A DNA stretch of 64,000 bases from Lentibacillus cibarius (GTDB lineage: Bacteria; Bacillota; Bacilli; Bacillales; Amphibacillaceae). The DNA lies in contig NZ_VCIA01000001.1 of assembly GCF_005887555.1 (NCBI RefSeq), positions 620,001 through 684,000 on the forward strand. Reading direction: 5' to 3'. This document shows positions 48,000 through 55,899 of this stretch, in pieces. Position numbers and translations under genes: made by a program. Each line of letters begins with the position of its first letter. The stretch's first letter is position 1. The notes below the pieces were generated by a model, which did no database searches, was not told the DNA's origin, and saw nothing but the letters and a program-made list of their open reading frames with translations.

Positions 48000-48980
48000 T
48001 CATAACCAGTGTAACACAGGAATCGCTAATTCTTTAGTCGAAACCCCGGCATTATCAAAAAACATCCGCAACCTTCGTTCATAAACAGGCTGACGTTCCA
48101 TCAAATCAAGTAAAACAGCGTGGTTATATTCGTAAGTTTCCCCAATAAAACCACGTTCGATAGTATCAAAAAAATGGACAGGAAATAAAAGCCGTGCATA
48201 TAAGAGCCGCCAGGAGAAAACCGACAACGGCTTAACATGCTGATAATCATCCAGAAATGTTCGTATGTCATGCATGGGGTCTTCCGTTTTCAATAATTGA
48301 TGTCGAATATACGCTGCTAAGTCGCGTGCAGGATGATCATAGACGAGATCTGTCATCCATAGATATCGATTGTTAAGCTGCCCGTAATACCTTCTGAATG
48401 CGATGGTTCCCTGGTCCGTTTCATGGAACCGGGACTCATGCTCACTTTCCTGCATATATTGGATAGCATTTTCACTTATTCCAACCAAGTATGGCAGAAA
48501 ATCCACTAGTTCACGATAATAGTCCCCGGGATTATCATAAGCTTCTTGCTCTATTTTCTGTTCGAAGGCACTCATTTTACCTATCCACAGATCCTTCCAC
48601 TGTCCATAGCTAGAAATGAGTTGTGGTTCATAACTGTACAGTGAACCATCCATATGAAACCGTGCCAACCTCTCCCCATAACCATATCCAGTACGATTAT
48701 CCGCGTTTGACCTATCTGCCTTTAGTACCATATAACCGCTGTCATTATGCTTCGTAAACCATCCCCCTTGCTTATTTTGTACAGGGACTATTACTTGATT
48801 CCAGTTGTTTTCATACAAATAATAAGCCAACGATGCTTGCTCCATATGTATCATTTCCTTCATATCGCCGGAAATGATAAAATAAACATAATTATCATCT
48901 ATGAAACCTTCCGCGCCGTTTATTACCGTTTCTTCGTATACATGAATATCATAATTTATGGCAAGAAAGTCTCTCAACAT
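48000..48980 (-). CDS. yutH: Spore coat-associated protein YutH
   Basis: A 326-residue protein of the CotS/YutH family, with a kinase-like (aminoglycoside phosphotransferase) fold; YutH is found in the B. subtilis spore coat. Recognisable segments are GYGYGERLARFHMDGS (about residues 97-112), FRRYYGQL and VYDHPARDLAAYIR, where the usual kinase catalytic Asp segment reads DLVYDHPARD. Biochemical activity is unknown. Typical sporulation promoter not identified. It diverges from pgpA. Confidence 0.86.
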   Translation of the reverse strand: MLRDFLAINYDIHVYEETVINGAEGFIDDNYVYFIISGDMKEMIHMEQASLAYYLYENNWNQVIVPVQNKQGGWFTKHNDSGYMVLKADRSNADNRTGYGYGERLARFHMDGSLYSYEPQLISSYGQWKDLWIGKMSAFEQKIEQEAYDNPGDYYRELVDFLPYLVGISENAIQYMQESEHESRFHETDQGTIAFRRYYGQLNNRYLWMTDLVYDHPARDLAAYIRHQLLKTEDPMHDIRTFLDDYQHVKPLSVFSWRLLYARLLFPVHFFDTIERGFIGETYEYNHAVLLDLMERQPVYERRLRMFFDNAGVSTKELAIPVLHWL

Positions 48981-49064
48981 GATCGCTCCTTTTTTCCGTG
49001 TCTAATTTAATATATGTTAGAAACCGCTCTATCTTAACAATTTTTAAAAGAAAAGGTGATAACT

Positions 49065-49577
49065 ATGGATAATAATACGAACAAAACCAAACTGGAATTA
49101 AAAGCAAGAGAATGGCTGTCAGAACGAGGGGTAACAATAAAAGACATTGCAGACCTCGTCCATTATTTGCAGGCCAAATACCATGATAATCTTAGCATGG
49201 AGGACTGTCAGTACAATGTGGAGCGAGTATTGGGGAAACGGGAAGTACAGAATGCCATACTAACCGGCATCCAATTGGATCGTCTGGCTGAGAAAAAAGA
49301 ACTTGACGAGCCACTGCAACGAACCATCGAGATTGATGAAAGTCTGTATGGCATTGACGAAATAATTGCTTTCTCCATTGTTAACGTGTATGGTTCCATT
49401 GGCTTCACCAATTACGGTTTTATCGACAAACAGAAACCAGGTATTCTTGAACATTTAAATGATAAATCTACCGGCGAGTGCCATACTTTTCTGGACGATA
49501 TTGTCGGAGCAATTGCTGCGGCAGCTTCAAGTCGGCTGGCTCATGCTACCGCTGACGATGAAATATTTGATGACTGA
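49065..49577 (+). CDS. yutG: Phosphatidylglycerophosphatase A-like protein (YutG)
   Basis: A 170-residue PgpA-family protein, expected to remove phosphate from phosphatidylglycerophosphate. Motifs GIQLDRLAEKKELDEPLQ, YGIDEIIAFSIVNVYGSIG and FLDDIVGAIAAAASSRLAH are typical of the Bacillus branch, which lacks long hydrophobic anchors. ATG 49065 follows AAAAGGTGATAACT; the GTG at 49056 lies in that site. Same place beside yutH and yutF as in B. subtilis. Confidence 0.88.
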   Translation: MDNNTNKTKLELKAREWLSERGVTIKDIADLVHYLQAKYHDNLSMEDCQYNVERVLGKREVQNAILTGIQLDRLAEKKELDEPLQRTIEIDESLYGIDEIIAFSIVNVYGSIGFTNYGFIDKQKPGILEHLNDKSTGECHTFLDDIVGAIAAAASSRLAHATADDEIFDD

Positions 49578-49663
49578 ATGAATTAATTAGGAGGGAGTAA
49601 TCCGCGGCCTCCTATACATATAAATCCGGCCCAACGGTTGACTTTATATTTGCTTGGAATATA

Positions 49664-49722
49664 AAAAATCCGAACCGATTCGAAATCTATGGAAGAATTT
49701 GAATCATCGTTCGGATTTTCTT
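49664..49722. terminator. Bidirectional terminator between yutG and yutF
   Basis: AAAAATCCGAACCGATTC and GAATCATCGTTCGGATTTT pair over about 17 bp with small mismatches; T-runs follow on both strands. Confidence 0.82.
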
Positions 49723-49747
49723 TATTCTATACAATTGTTCCAGCCTC

Positions 49748-50512
49748 TTACTTCATCCACTCTTTTAAAGTTTGGACATAATACGTTGGCTTCTGTTTAA
49801 ACGTGGCGTAGTCTTCATAGGGTGTAACACCTGTACATACCATCAGTGTGTCAATACCGGCATTTATTCCGGCCAAGATGTCAGTATCATAATTATCCCC
49901 AACCATCAATGTAGCTTCCTTGGCAGTACCAAGCGCGTCCAGTGCCTGATTCATGATAATCGGCTCCGGCTTTCCAATAAAAATCGGCCGCTTCCCCGTA
50001 CTAACGGAAATGACCGATGTAAGCGCGCCATTGCCGGGTTCGAGTCCACGTTCAGTCGGTATCGCCACATCGGCATTAGTCGAAATAAATGCTGCTCCAT
50101 TCCATACTTGCAAACATGCTTCGGCAAGTTTTTCATAAGTCAATTTCCGGTCCATTCCAATTACCACGAAGTCACAATTGGTCTTGGTAATCTGGTGGCC
50201 TTCTTTTTCCAGTGCATCTACCAATCCTTCTTCACCTATTACGTAACACCGAGCTTTTGACTGTTGCTGGTTTATGTATTTCGCAGCAGCCATACTTGTA
50301 GTAAAAACCTGCTCAGGAGTGGAATGGATACCCATTTTTTGCAATTTAGCGGAAACTTGTACCTGCGTTTTCGATGAGTTATTCGTTAAAAATAAATACG
50401 GAAGCCCGTTTGCTGTAAGTTTATCAACAAATTCAACGGCATACGGTATCGGTTCATCTCCTTTATACATCGTCCCATCTAGGTCAATCATGTACCCTTT
50501 ATATTCGTTCAT
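49748..50512 (-). CDS. yutF: HAD-superfamily sugar-phosphatase, NagD type (YutF)
   Basis: A 254-residue HAD phosphatase of the NagD subfamily. Motif I is MIDLDGTMYKG (about residues 8-18), motif II FLTNNSS, motif III Lys in GKPEP, and motif IV GDNYDTDI (about 204-211). It probably dephosphorylates sugar or nucleotide phosphates. ATG 50512 is preferred: GAGGG lies close upstream, 12 bp after the stop of the regulator gene, so the two are probably cotranscribed. Confidence 0.92.
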   Translation of the reverse strand: MNEYKGYMIDLDGTMYKGDEPIPYAVEFVDKLTANGLPYLFLTNNSSKTQVQVSAKLQKMGIHSTPEQVFTTSMAAAKYINQQQSKARCYVIGEEGLVDALEKEGHQITKTNCDFVVIGMDRKLTYEKLAEACLQVWNGAAFISTNADVAIPTERGLEPGNGALTSVISVSTGKRPIFIGKPEPIIMNQALDALGTAKEATLMVGDNYDTDILAGINAGIDTLMVCTGVTPYEDYATFKQKPTYYVQTLKEWMK

Positions 50513-50523
50513 GCAAACCCTCA

Positions 50524-51147
50524 TCACTTTTTAATCGTCCATTTACAGCAGTTATCCCCATCAACAATACATGAACGAGGCTCAACACACCCCTCTGAGA
50601 ACAAATCTTCATACAGTCTTTGGTCACCAGAGCAAATTTGCCGATAAGCTGAAGCGACCTTTGCAATGGGACAATGATAGTGCCTCATTTCATAAGAATC
50701 TTCTCCAATTTTTTCAACTTCTACCATGTATCCTTTGTTATTCTGAATAGCTGCAACATCCCGGATTTTTTGGCCAAAATCATCAGTATTCAATTCATTC
50801 TTAACCTCTGCTTGCTCCCGCTCCGTGCGTTTCTGAATCACTTTTTCCACTGTTTCTACGCCTTCTAATGCCTCAAGGTCCCACAGTATTTCAAGCGAAA
50901 GGCTTTCATATTGACTGGGAAATGTTTTATGACCGGATGGTGTAAGTGAATATATTAGATAAGGCCTGCCAAGCTTCTGTTTAACGAATCTTTTTTTTAC
51001 AAGGCCTTGCCGCTCAAGTTCACGAAGGTGACGGCGAACAGCAACTTCGGAAATGGTAAAATAGGACATTATTCCTGATATTGTCAACTCATTTTCCTTT
51101 TTCAAGACGGTCAATACTGTACGTTTTGCACTCCCATTGTTTTGCAT
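50524..51147 (-). CDS. SufR-like winged-helix regulator with C-terminal cysteines
   Basis: A 207-residue regulator. The N-terminal winged helix (about residues 8-70: LTISGIMSYFTISEVAVRRH, GRPYLIYSLTPSG) matches the DeoR/ArsR-like COG2345 group. The C-terminal part has six cysteines: HCPIAKVASAYRQIC gives C-X12-C, then C, C and CC near residues 185-203. Such Cys sets in SufR proteins bind a Fe-S cluster that senses cluster status. The nearest Fe-S targets are yutM, yutI and the suf genes about 11 kb away. Target regulation is inferred. It is between yutF and yutE, where B. subtilis has no such gene. Confidence 0.8.
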   Translation of the reverse strand: MQNNGSAKRTVLTVLKKENELTISGIMSYFTISEVAVRRHLRELERQGLVKKRFVKQKLGRPYLIYSLTPSGHKTFPSQYESLSLEILWDLEALEGVETVEKVIQKRTEREQAEVKNELNTDDFGQKIRDVAAIQNNKGYMVEVEKIGEDSYEMRHYHCPIAKVASAYRQICSGDQRLYEDLFSEGCVEPRSCIVDGDNCCKWTIKK

Positions 51148-51165
51148 TCTTCCGCCCCCTTCCTG

Positions 51166-51603
51166 CTAATCATTAGAAAAAGCGTTGGCAACGCCTGCTT
51201 CATCATTTAAGTAGCTTCTGATATGAGAACCGAACTGGCTTAGCATCTCCTTATTCCGTTGTAATGTGCTATCAAGCAAGGTATGATCGATTGTCAAATA
51301 GTCTTTAACTACCATTTTTCTAAGTGTAATTATTTCTTTATAGCCTGCTTCATCAGCCTTTGGGAGCACTTTTTCATCGACAAGGATGTCAATGATGTCT
51401 TCAAAGCTTCCTGGGTCCCGCATAATAAACCCATCAATCATCATATTTCCGACATCAAGCACTGTTTCAATAATAAGTTCGGTCGCACGCTCTAGAAAGA
51501 GTTTATCCTTAAACGAGTTAGCTGGCTGATGATTAACCTCACTAAGAACCTTCTCCATATATGTCAACGTTTTCTCAATTTTTTTCTGATCAACGAAATA
51601 CAT
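51166..51603 (-). CDS. yutE: DUF86 / HepT-like family protein YutE
   Basis: A 145-residue helical protein of the DUF86 family. HepT toxins of this fold carry an R-x4-6-H-x-Y RNase motif; here the equivalent helix reads LRKMVVKDYLTIDH, lacking the HxY spacing, and no MntA antitoxin gene is adjacent. It is therefore annotated as YutE, function unknown. TAGGAGGT precedes ATG 51603. An insertion sequence lies 58 bp upstream and may separate it from its native promoter. Confidence 0.85.
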   Translation of the reverse strand: MYFVDQKKIEKTLTYMEKVLSEVNHQPANSFKDKLFLERATELIIETVLDVGNMMIDGFIMRDPGSFEDIIDILVDEKVLPKADEAGYKEIITLRKMVVKDYLTIDHTLLDSTLQRNKEMLSQFGSHIRSYLNDEAGVANAFSND

Positions 51604-51668
51604 CTCGATACCTCCTACTATCACATCATAACACATTAGCAACTTAAAAACGTATTCATACACGTTTT

Positions 51669-53348
51669 GTATGTGTCAATCTTTTCTCGATGTGGTTGTC
51701 ACACCAATATATTTGGCACTCTATTTTTGTACACGTTTTCCGGCTACCGCGCTGTCGCTTGGTGGCCTGCATGTTTTCGTCACGTTCCAAAACCCGGAAC
51801 CTGACAAAAACATGCAGGGTATTACCTAAAACTCTTCATCAAGTTTCCTATCGCTGATGAATGGGCTGTATATAAACTGATGGAACCTTCTTTTGCGCCA
51901 ATCGATGGGCGTGTTGGCTGATTCAAATACTCCGTCATGCGAACGGTCTTTTCAACGTCTCGCTGCTTGCGTGCGCTTCGTTTTTGGGATGTGAGATAAA
52001 CATCCCGCAACGTGTTATTGAGGATACCCTGTTTTACTTTCACCATAGCTTCACTGCCTTCTACGCTCCAATGCATCCCCCGTCTTTTCATCCGGAAAGA
52101 AACGCGACGCTGATTGGATTCCATAGCCCCTAAGCCTCGTGCGTCTTCTGGCGGGTCTTCCACTTTCTCACGCCAGTCAAAAATACGATCCCAATTGTGC
52201 TGAATGTAAGTTCGAAAACCGTTTACCTTTTCTACCTGTTTTGCGTTTTCCAGGGTACTTTCGTATGTATCCAGCCAAAGTATGAACTGTTGCCAATCGT
52301 GTTGTTTTAACGCTTTTCTTATCCCGTCCTTAAATTCACTCTTTTCACCGCCTAATGCCCGATTTAACGCCTGAGCTACATGGTAAGCGTCAAGTTGATT
52401 CAACACGGGATAACGGGACTGGGAAAAGGCTTCCTGGAACCGTTCAGCTGTGTAGCCCTGCCCGCCATCACTATTTGTCACAACCTGCGTATTCTCCAGC
52501 GAATAACCATGGGCCGCATATGACTGCACCTCTTTCCAAAAGTCATCAGTCGGCTTCGTTGTCATGATTACGTGTTGATTGCTGAGTGAGACCCGTTTGC
52601 CATTTTTGACCCAGCCTTCATGCATAATCGCATGCCGGACCTCATGGCTTTTCTTTTTCTTTGTAGAACGGACAAAAACGCCATCTGCCTCTGTATATAA
52701 ATAGTCAACTTCTTTTCCCTCCGGAAGGGACGCTGCTTCCTCCAGTTCAGCCGCCAGTTCCACATCAGCCTGGGACTGCGCATCTCCAACACGCTTCACG
52801 ATACTCCCGACTGTTTGATGACTCATCGTTACGGGGGTCCATTCCTTCAAAGTTTGGACTGATGCACGATACGTGCTCTCACTAGCCAATTCAGCCACTT
52901 TTACCTCCGTCAGGGGACTGTATCGTTGACTTTTCCGAAGACCAGCCCACTCATCAAAGGGATAGTGAGAATCACCTTTCAGGTCATGCATTAATGTATG
53001 CCGAAAACGAACTGCCCCAAACGTGAATTGAACCGTTTTCCAATCTTCACGCTCGACAGTCCAGCCCAACTTCTGTTTCTCAGCTTTAATCACCTTATTA
53101 ATCTGTGTGAACACTTCCCCCATCTGGGAAGCAAACACCTCATACATATAGAGTCGAATGCTTTCTTCCAAATCAACTAAGTTGTTTGTTTCCTTTATTA
53201 ATGCGTATAATCTTGATATAATAGTTTCCATGAGAAGGCCTCTTTCGAAATGTATTTGCCCGTCAAAGCATACATTTATGATAGAGTGCCTTCTCTTTTT
53301 TGACTAGAAAATTGCCTCAGGTGGCCCCGAGAATTATTTTACACATAT
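51669..53348 (-). mobile_element. ISLre2-family insertion sequence, complete
   Basis: A 1,680-bp element flanked by an 8-bp direct repeat CACGTTTT (51661-51668 and 53349-53356). Its ends form imperfect terminal inverted repeats: left GTATGTGTCAATCTTTTCTC, right (minus strand) ATATGTGTAAAATAATTCTC. A second inner inverted pair GGCACTCTAT lies at 51715-51724 and 53281-53290. It carries one transposase gene. It inserted between yutE and the gene at 53428. Confidence 0.9.
51822..53231 (-). CDS. ISLre2 family transposase
   Basis: A 469-residue transposase of the ISLre2 (UPF0236) family, full length and without frameshift. Characteristic segments are YLYTEADGVFVR (about residues 199-210), VVTNSDGGQGY (about 269-279), LDAYHVAQALNRAL and SNQRRVSFRMKRRGMHWS; the aspartates in the first three fit a DDE-like centre. 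GAAAGAGG lies near ATG 53231. Because the gene and both ends are intact, the element may be mobile. Confidence 0.95.
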   Translation of the reverse strand: METIISRLYALIKETNNLVDLEESIRLYMYEVFASQMGEVFTQINKVIKAEKQKLGWTVEREDWKTVQFTFGAVRFRHTLMHDLKGDSHYPFDEWAGLRKSQRYSPLTEVKVAELASESTYRASVQTLKEWTPVTMSHQTVGSIVKRVGDAQSQADVELAAELEEAASLPEGKEVDYLYTEADGVFVRSTKKKKSHEVRHAIMHEGWVKNGKRVSLSNQHVIMTTKPTDDFWKEVQSYAAHGYSLENTQVVTNSDGGQGYTAERFQEAFSQSRYPVLNQLDAYHVAQALNRALGGEKSEFKDGIRKALKQHDWQQFILWLDTYESTLENAKQVEKVNGFRTYIQHNWDRIFDWREKVEDPPEDARGLGAMESNQRRVSFRMKRRGMHWSVEGSEAMVKVKQGILNNTLRDVYLTSQKRSARKQRDVEKTVRMTEYLNQPTRPSIGAKEGSISLYTAHSSAIGNLMKSFR

Positions 53349-53427
53349 CACGTTTTTTGGTTTATTTTGGCACGAAAGGATTAAGCATTTTAGGAAAAAA
53401 TAATTGACAGAAGGGGTGAAAGTAAAT

Positions 53428-53718
53428 ATGTCAAAAAAAGATAAAGTGAAATACAGTGATTTTTCTAATGTTCTCAGTCAGCGAAATAATCTTATCCCGG
53501 AGGAATTTCCAGAGGGGCCTTTTGGGTCTGAAATCAACGATGAAGAACTCAAAGGAAGTAAATCAACGCCATGGAAGGAAGGACAGAGCCGGGAAAGTGC
53601 ATTTGTTTATCCGGATAAGGAACAACATGATGACCTCCCGAGGCAAACACCGGGGGCACACCCGCTGCACGATGAAACAGGAGATCCCGATCCTGAAGAA
53701 AAAAATAAAGGGCAGTAG
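53428..53718 (+). CDS. Small hydrophilic protein of unknown function
   Basis: A 96-residue, strongly charged protein without membrane segments, rich in Glu, Asp, Lys and Pro, probably disordered (PEEFPEGPFGSE, QTPGAHPLHDETGDPDPEEK). AAGGGGTG lies 9 nt before ATG 53428; the frame could be extended to 53404 only without a site. It starts 71 bp beyond the IS target repeat, so the IS may have changed its promoter region. I believe similar short proteins occur in other spore formers, but name none. Confidence 0.68.
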   Translation: MSKKDKVKYSDFSNVLSQRNNLIPEEFPEGPFGSEINDEELKGSKSTPWKEGQSRESAFVYPDKEQHDDLPRQTPGAHPLHDETGDPDPEEKNKGQ

Positions 53719-53743
53719 TCAACCAAAGACTTCTGCTCCTTCC

Positions 53744-54019
53744 TCATTTGTCAATTTTCTTCAAGAGAAAATAAGCACAGCCAAAATTACAATATTCGTA
53801 TAAATAATCATCCAGTGTGCTTATTTTTGTATCGAAGCCAGCTTTCGGATTCTGATCATCATAAAAGCCTTTCAACCGAAGCTGATCATATCCCCAGTCA
53901 CCGACAATAAAATCATATTTAGATAAAATTTCAGAAAAACGTTCCTTTATCCTTTCTTCTTGAAAACCGTTTTTCTCATTCTCTATAATTTCGTAACATT
54001 TCCCTTGTATTTCAATCAT
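53744..54019 (-). CDS. yutD: YutD family protein
   Basis: A 91-residue DUF1027 protein, function unknown. The family pattern is seen in NGFQEERIKERFSEILSKYD, FIVGDWGYDQLRLKGFY and the C-terminal YEYCNFGCAYFLLKK with two Cys. ATG 54019 is chosen with GGAG 8 nt upstream. It diverges from the yhcN-family gene; yutD and yutC are neighbours in B. subtilis too. Confidence 0.88.
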   Translation of the reverse strand: MIEIQGKCYEIIENEKNGFQEERIKERFSEILSKYDFIVGDWGYDQLRLKGFYDDQNPKAGFDTKISTLDDYLYEYCNFGCAYFLLKKIDK

Positions 54020-54160
54020 CAGCATCACTCCAATTACATTATACAAATTTTATCATACTACAGCATCTTGCAGCCACATTTTTTACAATTATTTGTAGTA
54101 TGAATTTCCCCTAAAACCGTACACTAAGGTCAGACCATAATTATTAGCAGGAGGGTAGTC

Positions 54161-54712
54161 ATGACCAAGAAACTTTTTATCACATTATCTCTTCTTACGG
54201 CTTTTGCACTGGTGGGTTGTAATAATACCGACAATGCGGCCGATGAACGGGAACAAATTGTTGATGAACTCGATCCAGAAGCAGAGAATACACCTAAAAA
54301 TCCTGAGGGCAATGACAAACTTGGGTATGTCCGTTATAGCAAAGAACAAGTGGATAATGACAATGAAAAAAGTCACATTGTCACCATCGACAGAACGAAG
54401 ATGGCAAACATGATTGCACGAATCATTTTACGTAACGACGGTTTTGACGAGGTGGCAACACTTGTAACGGACAAGGAAGCACTAATTGCCTATGCTAAAG
54501 AGGATGAGTTGGAAACGGATAAAGCTGCTGACATGGCAAAGAAAACAGCGGTATCTATTCTGCCGGAATATTTCGATGTGTATGTATCAGATAATGAAAT
54601 GATCATGCACGATATACAAAGCTTACACAATTCAAGTACGAAAAATGACAATTACGATAATACACTCGACCAAATAATTGACCGGATGAAACAATCATCG
54701 CAAGGAAAATAA
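54161..54712 (+). CDS. yutC: YhcN/YlaJ family sporulation lipoprotein
   Basis: A 183-residue lipoprotein: lipobox ending LVGC with Cys at residue 20, then a low-complexity acidic linker and the YhcN/YlaJ domain (VTIDRTKMANMIARIIL..., VSILPEYFDVYVSDN). Members are found in the inner spore membrane and affect germination. AGCAGGAGGG lies 8 nt before ATG 54161. The symbol follows position (between yutD and lytH). B. subtilis has lipA next to it, which is missing here. Confidence 0.85.
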   Translation: MTKKLFITLSLLTAFALVGCNNTDNAADEREQIVDELDPEAENTPKNPEGNDKLGYVRYSKEQVDNDNEKSHIVTIDRTKMANMIARIILRNDGFDEVATLVTDKEALIAYAKEDELETDKAADMAKKTAVSILPEYFDVYVSDNEMIMHDIQSLHNSSTKNDNYDNTLDQIIDRMKQSSQGK

Positions 54713-54778
54713 AACAGGCGGGAAACCAGCGGGCGGGCTTGCCCCGTCCTTCATCTCGTTAGATAAGGGAGGTGTAAC

Positions 54779-55750
54779 ATCATCCTAAGAAAAACCATCA
54801 CAATGCTGGCGGCAGTTTGTCTGATTTACATTCAGCTTCCACACCTTATCCAAGCAAAAGAAGCGGAAGATAAGTCAATACACGAGCAGCGCATGGCTTT
54901 ATACAGGAAAACAGAAGCAATAACCCAGATCCCATGGTATTATTTAGCCGCCATCGACCAATATGAACGGAACAGCAATGAAAACAATACGGACGATCAG
55001 CTTGTATCCATATCGTTGCCAACCGAAATTTGGTATGGCATTGGAAACAGTTCCATGATTAAGGATATTAATTTTATTCAATTTTTTAACGGAAAAGGCA
55101 AAGATGGCAATGGAGATGGGAAAGCAGACCCTGAGCAGCCGGAAGATGCTTTGTTCACCATGGCTAATATGCTGTTGGAATATGGTCCTACAAGGGATGA
55201 AATAAAAATTGCGTTGTGGAACTACTATAAACGGGATCTCACGGTACAAACTATCATGAATACAGCCAATGTGTTTAAAAAATTTAATCGGATTAAATTA
55301 ACAGACAGGGAATTCCCGGTCGATACCGATTACAATTATTCCTACAACAACAACTGGGGAGATCGGCGAGGTTTTGGAGGCATTCGAATTCACGAAGGCT
55401 CTGATATCTTTGCGGATTATGGGACACCAGTTAAGTCGACAACATATGGCGTTGTAGAGCTAAAAGGCTGGAATTTATACGGTGGCTGGCGGATTGGTAT
55501 ACGAGATATCAATAATATTTATCATTATTATGCACATATGAGTGGTTACAATGATGATATTAAAGTGGGGCAAATAGTTGAACCTGGTGACATTCTTGGC
55601 AGTGTTGGGTCAACCGGTTACGGGCCACCGGGAACTTCAGGTAAATTTCCACCACATTTGCATTACGGTATGTATAAGGATAATGGATCGAAAGAATGGT
55701 CATTTGATCCATATCCCTATTTAAGAAAATGGGAAAGAATGTCAAAGTAA
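54779..55750 (+). CDS. lytH: M23 peptidase LytH (YunA), apparent ATC start
   Basis: A Zn endopeptidase of the LytH type, which in B. subtilis cuts L-Ala-D-Glu linkages in the spore cortex. The M23 domain has RIHEGSDIFADYG (His/Asp, about residues 203-215) and the HLHYGMY HxH site (about 289-295). A signal segment (RKTIT, then hydrophobic to LIQA) needs residues upstream of the first ATG at 54803. The only Shine-Dalgarno sequence, AAGGGAGGTG (54766-54775), is 28 nt from that ATG but 6 nt from ATC 54779, followed by ATC 54782. Either ATC is used or an ATG has mutated. Confidence 0.85.
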   Translation: MILRKTITMLAAVCLIYIQLPHLIQAKEAEDKSIHEQRMALYRKTEAITQIPWYYLAAIDQYERNSNENNTDDQLVSISLPTEIWYGIGNSSMIKDINFIQFFNGKGKDGNGDGKADPEQPEDALFTMANMLLEYGPTRDEIKIALWNYYKRDLTVQTIMNTANVFKKFNRIKLTDREFPVDTDYNYSYNNNWGDRRGFGGIRIHEGSDIFADYGTPVKSTTYGVVELKGWNLYGGWRIGIRDINNIYHYYAHMSGYNDDIKVGQIVEPGDILGSVGSTGYGPPGTSGKFPPHLHYGMYKDNGSKEWSFDPYPYLRKWERMSK

Positions 55751-55758
55751 AGCTACTA

Positions 55759-55784
55759 AGCCTATACCTGATCAGGTATAGGCT
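55759..55784. terminator. Perfect 26-bp palindrome between lytH and metS
   Basis: AGCCTATACCTGA followed by TCAGGTATAGGCT is a perfect palindrome without spacer. It lies 8 bp after lytH and 11 bp after the convergent metS stop, so it probably ends both transcripts, although T-runs are weak. Confidence 0.65.
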
Positions 55785-55794
55785 CAAAACTTAT

Positions 55795-55899
55795 TTAGCG
55801 ATTCTTAGCATTTTTTACGGCATTGGTAATACTTGCGGCCAATCCACCCCAAATAATCAGCATGGAGATAATCATAAAGGCTATTGCTCCACCGGTCAT
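55795..55899 (-). CDS. metS: MetS-like small subunit of the NSS transporter
   Basis: A 34-residue single-span membrane protein, MTGGAIAFMIISML then a hydrophobic stretch and a basic end. Its ATG follows the stop of the transporter gene directly (TAAATG), with GGAGG inside the 3' end of that gene. Such microproteins accompany MetP-type neurotransmitter:sodium symporters; in Corynebacterium MetS is required for methionine uptake by MetP. It is too short for ordinary gene calling, but context and hydrophobicity support it. Confidence 0.82.
   Translation of the reverse strand: MTGGAIAFMIISMLIIWGGLAASITNAVKNAKNR

Noticed and set aside
51166..51603. YutE as a HepT-type RNase toxin
   Set aside because: The R-x4-6-H-x-Y motif is not present and no MntA antitoxin gene is adjacent.
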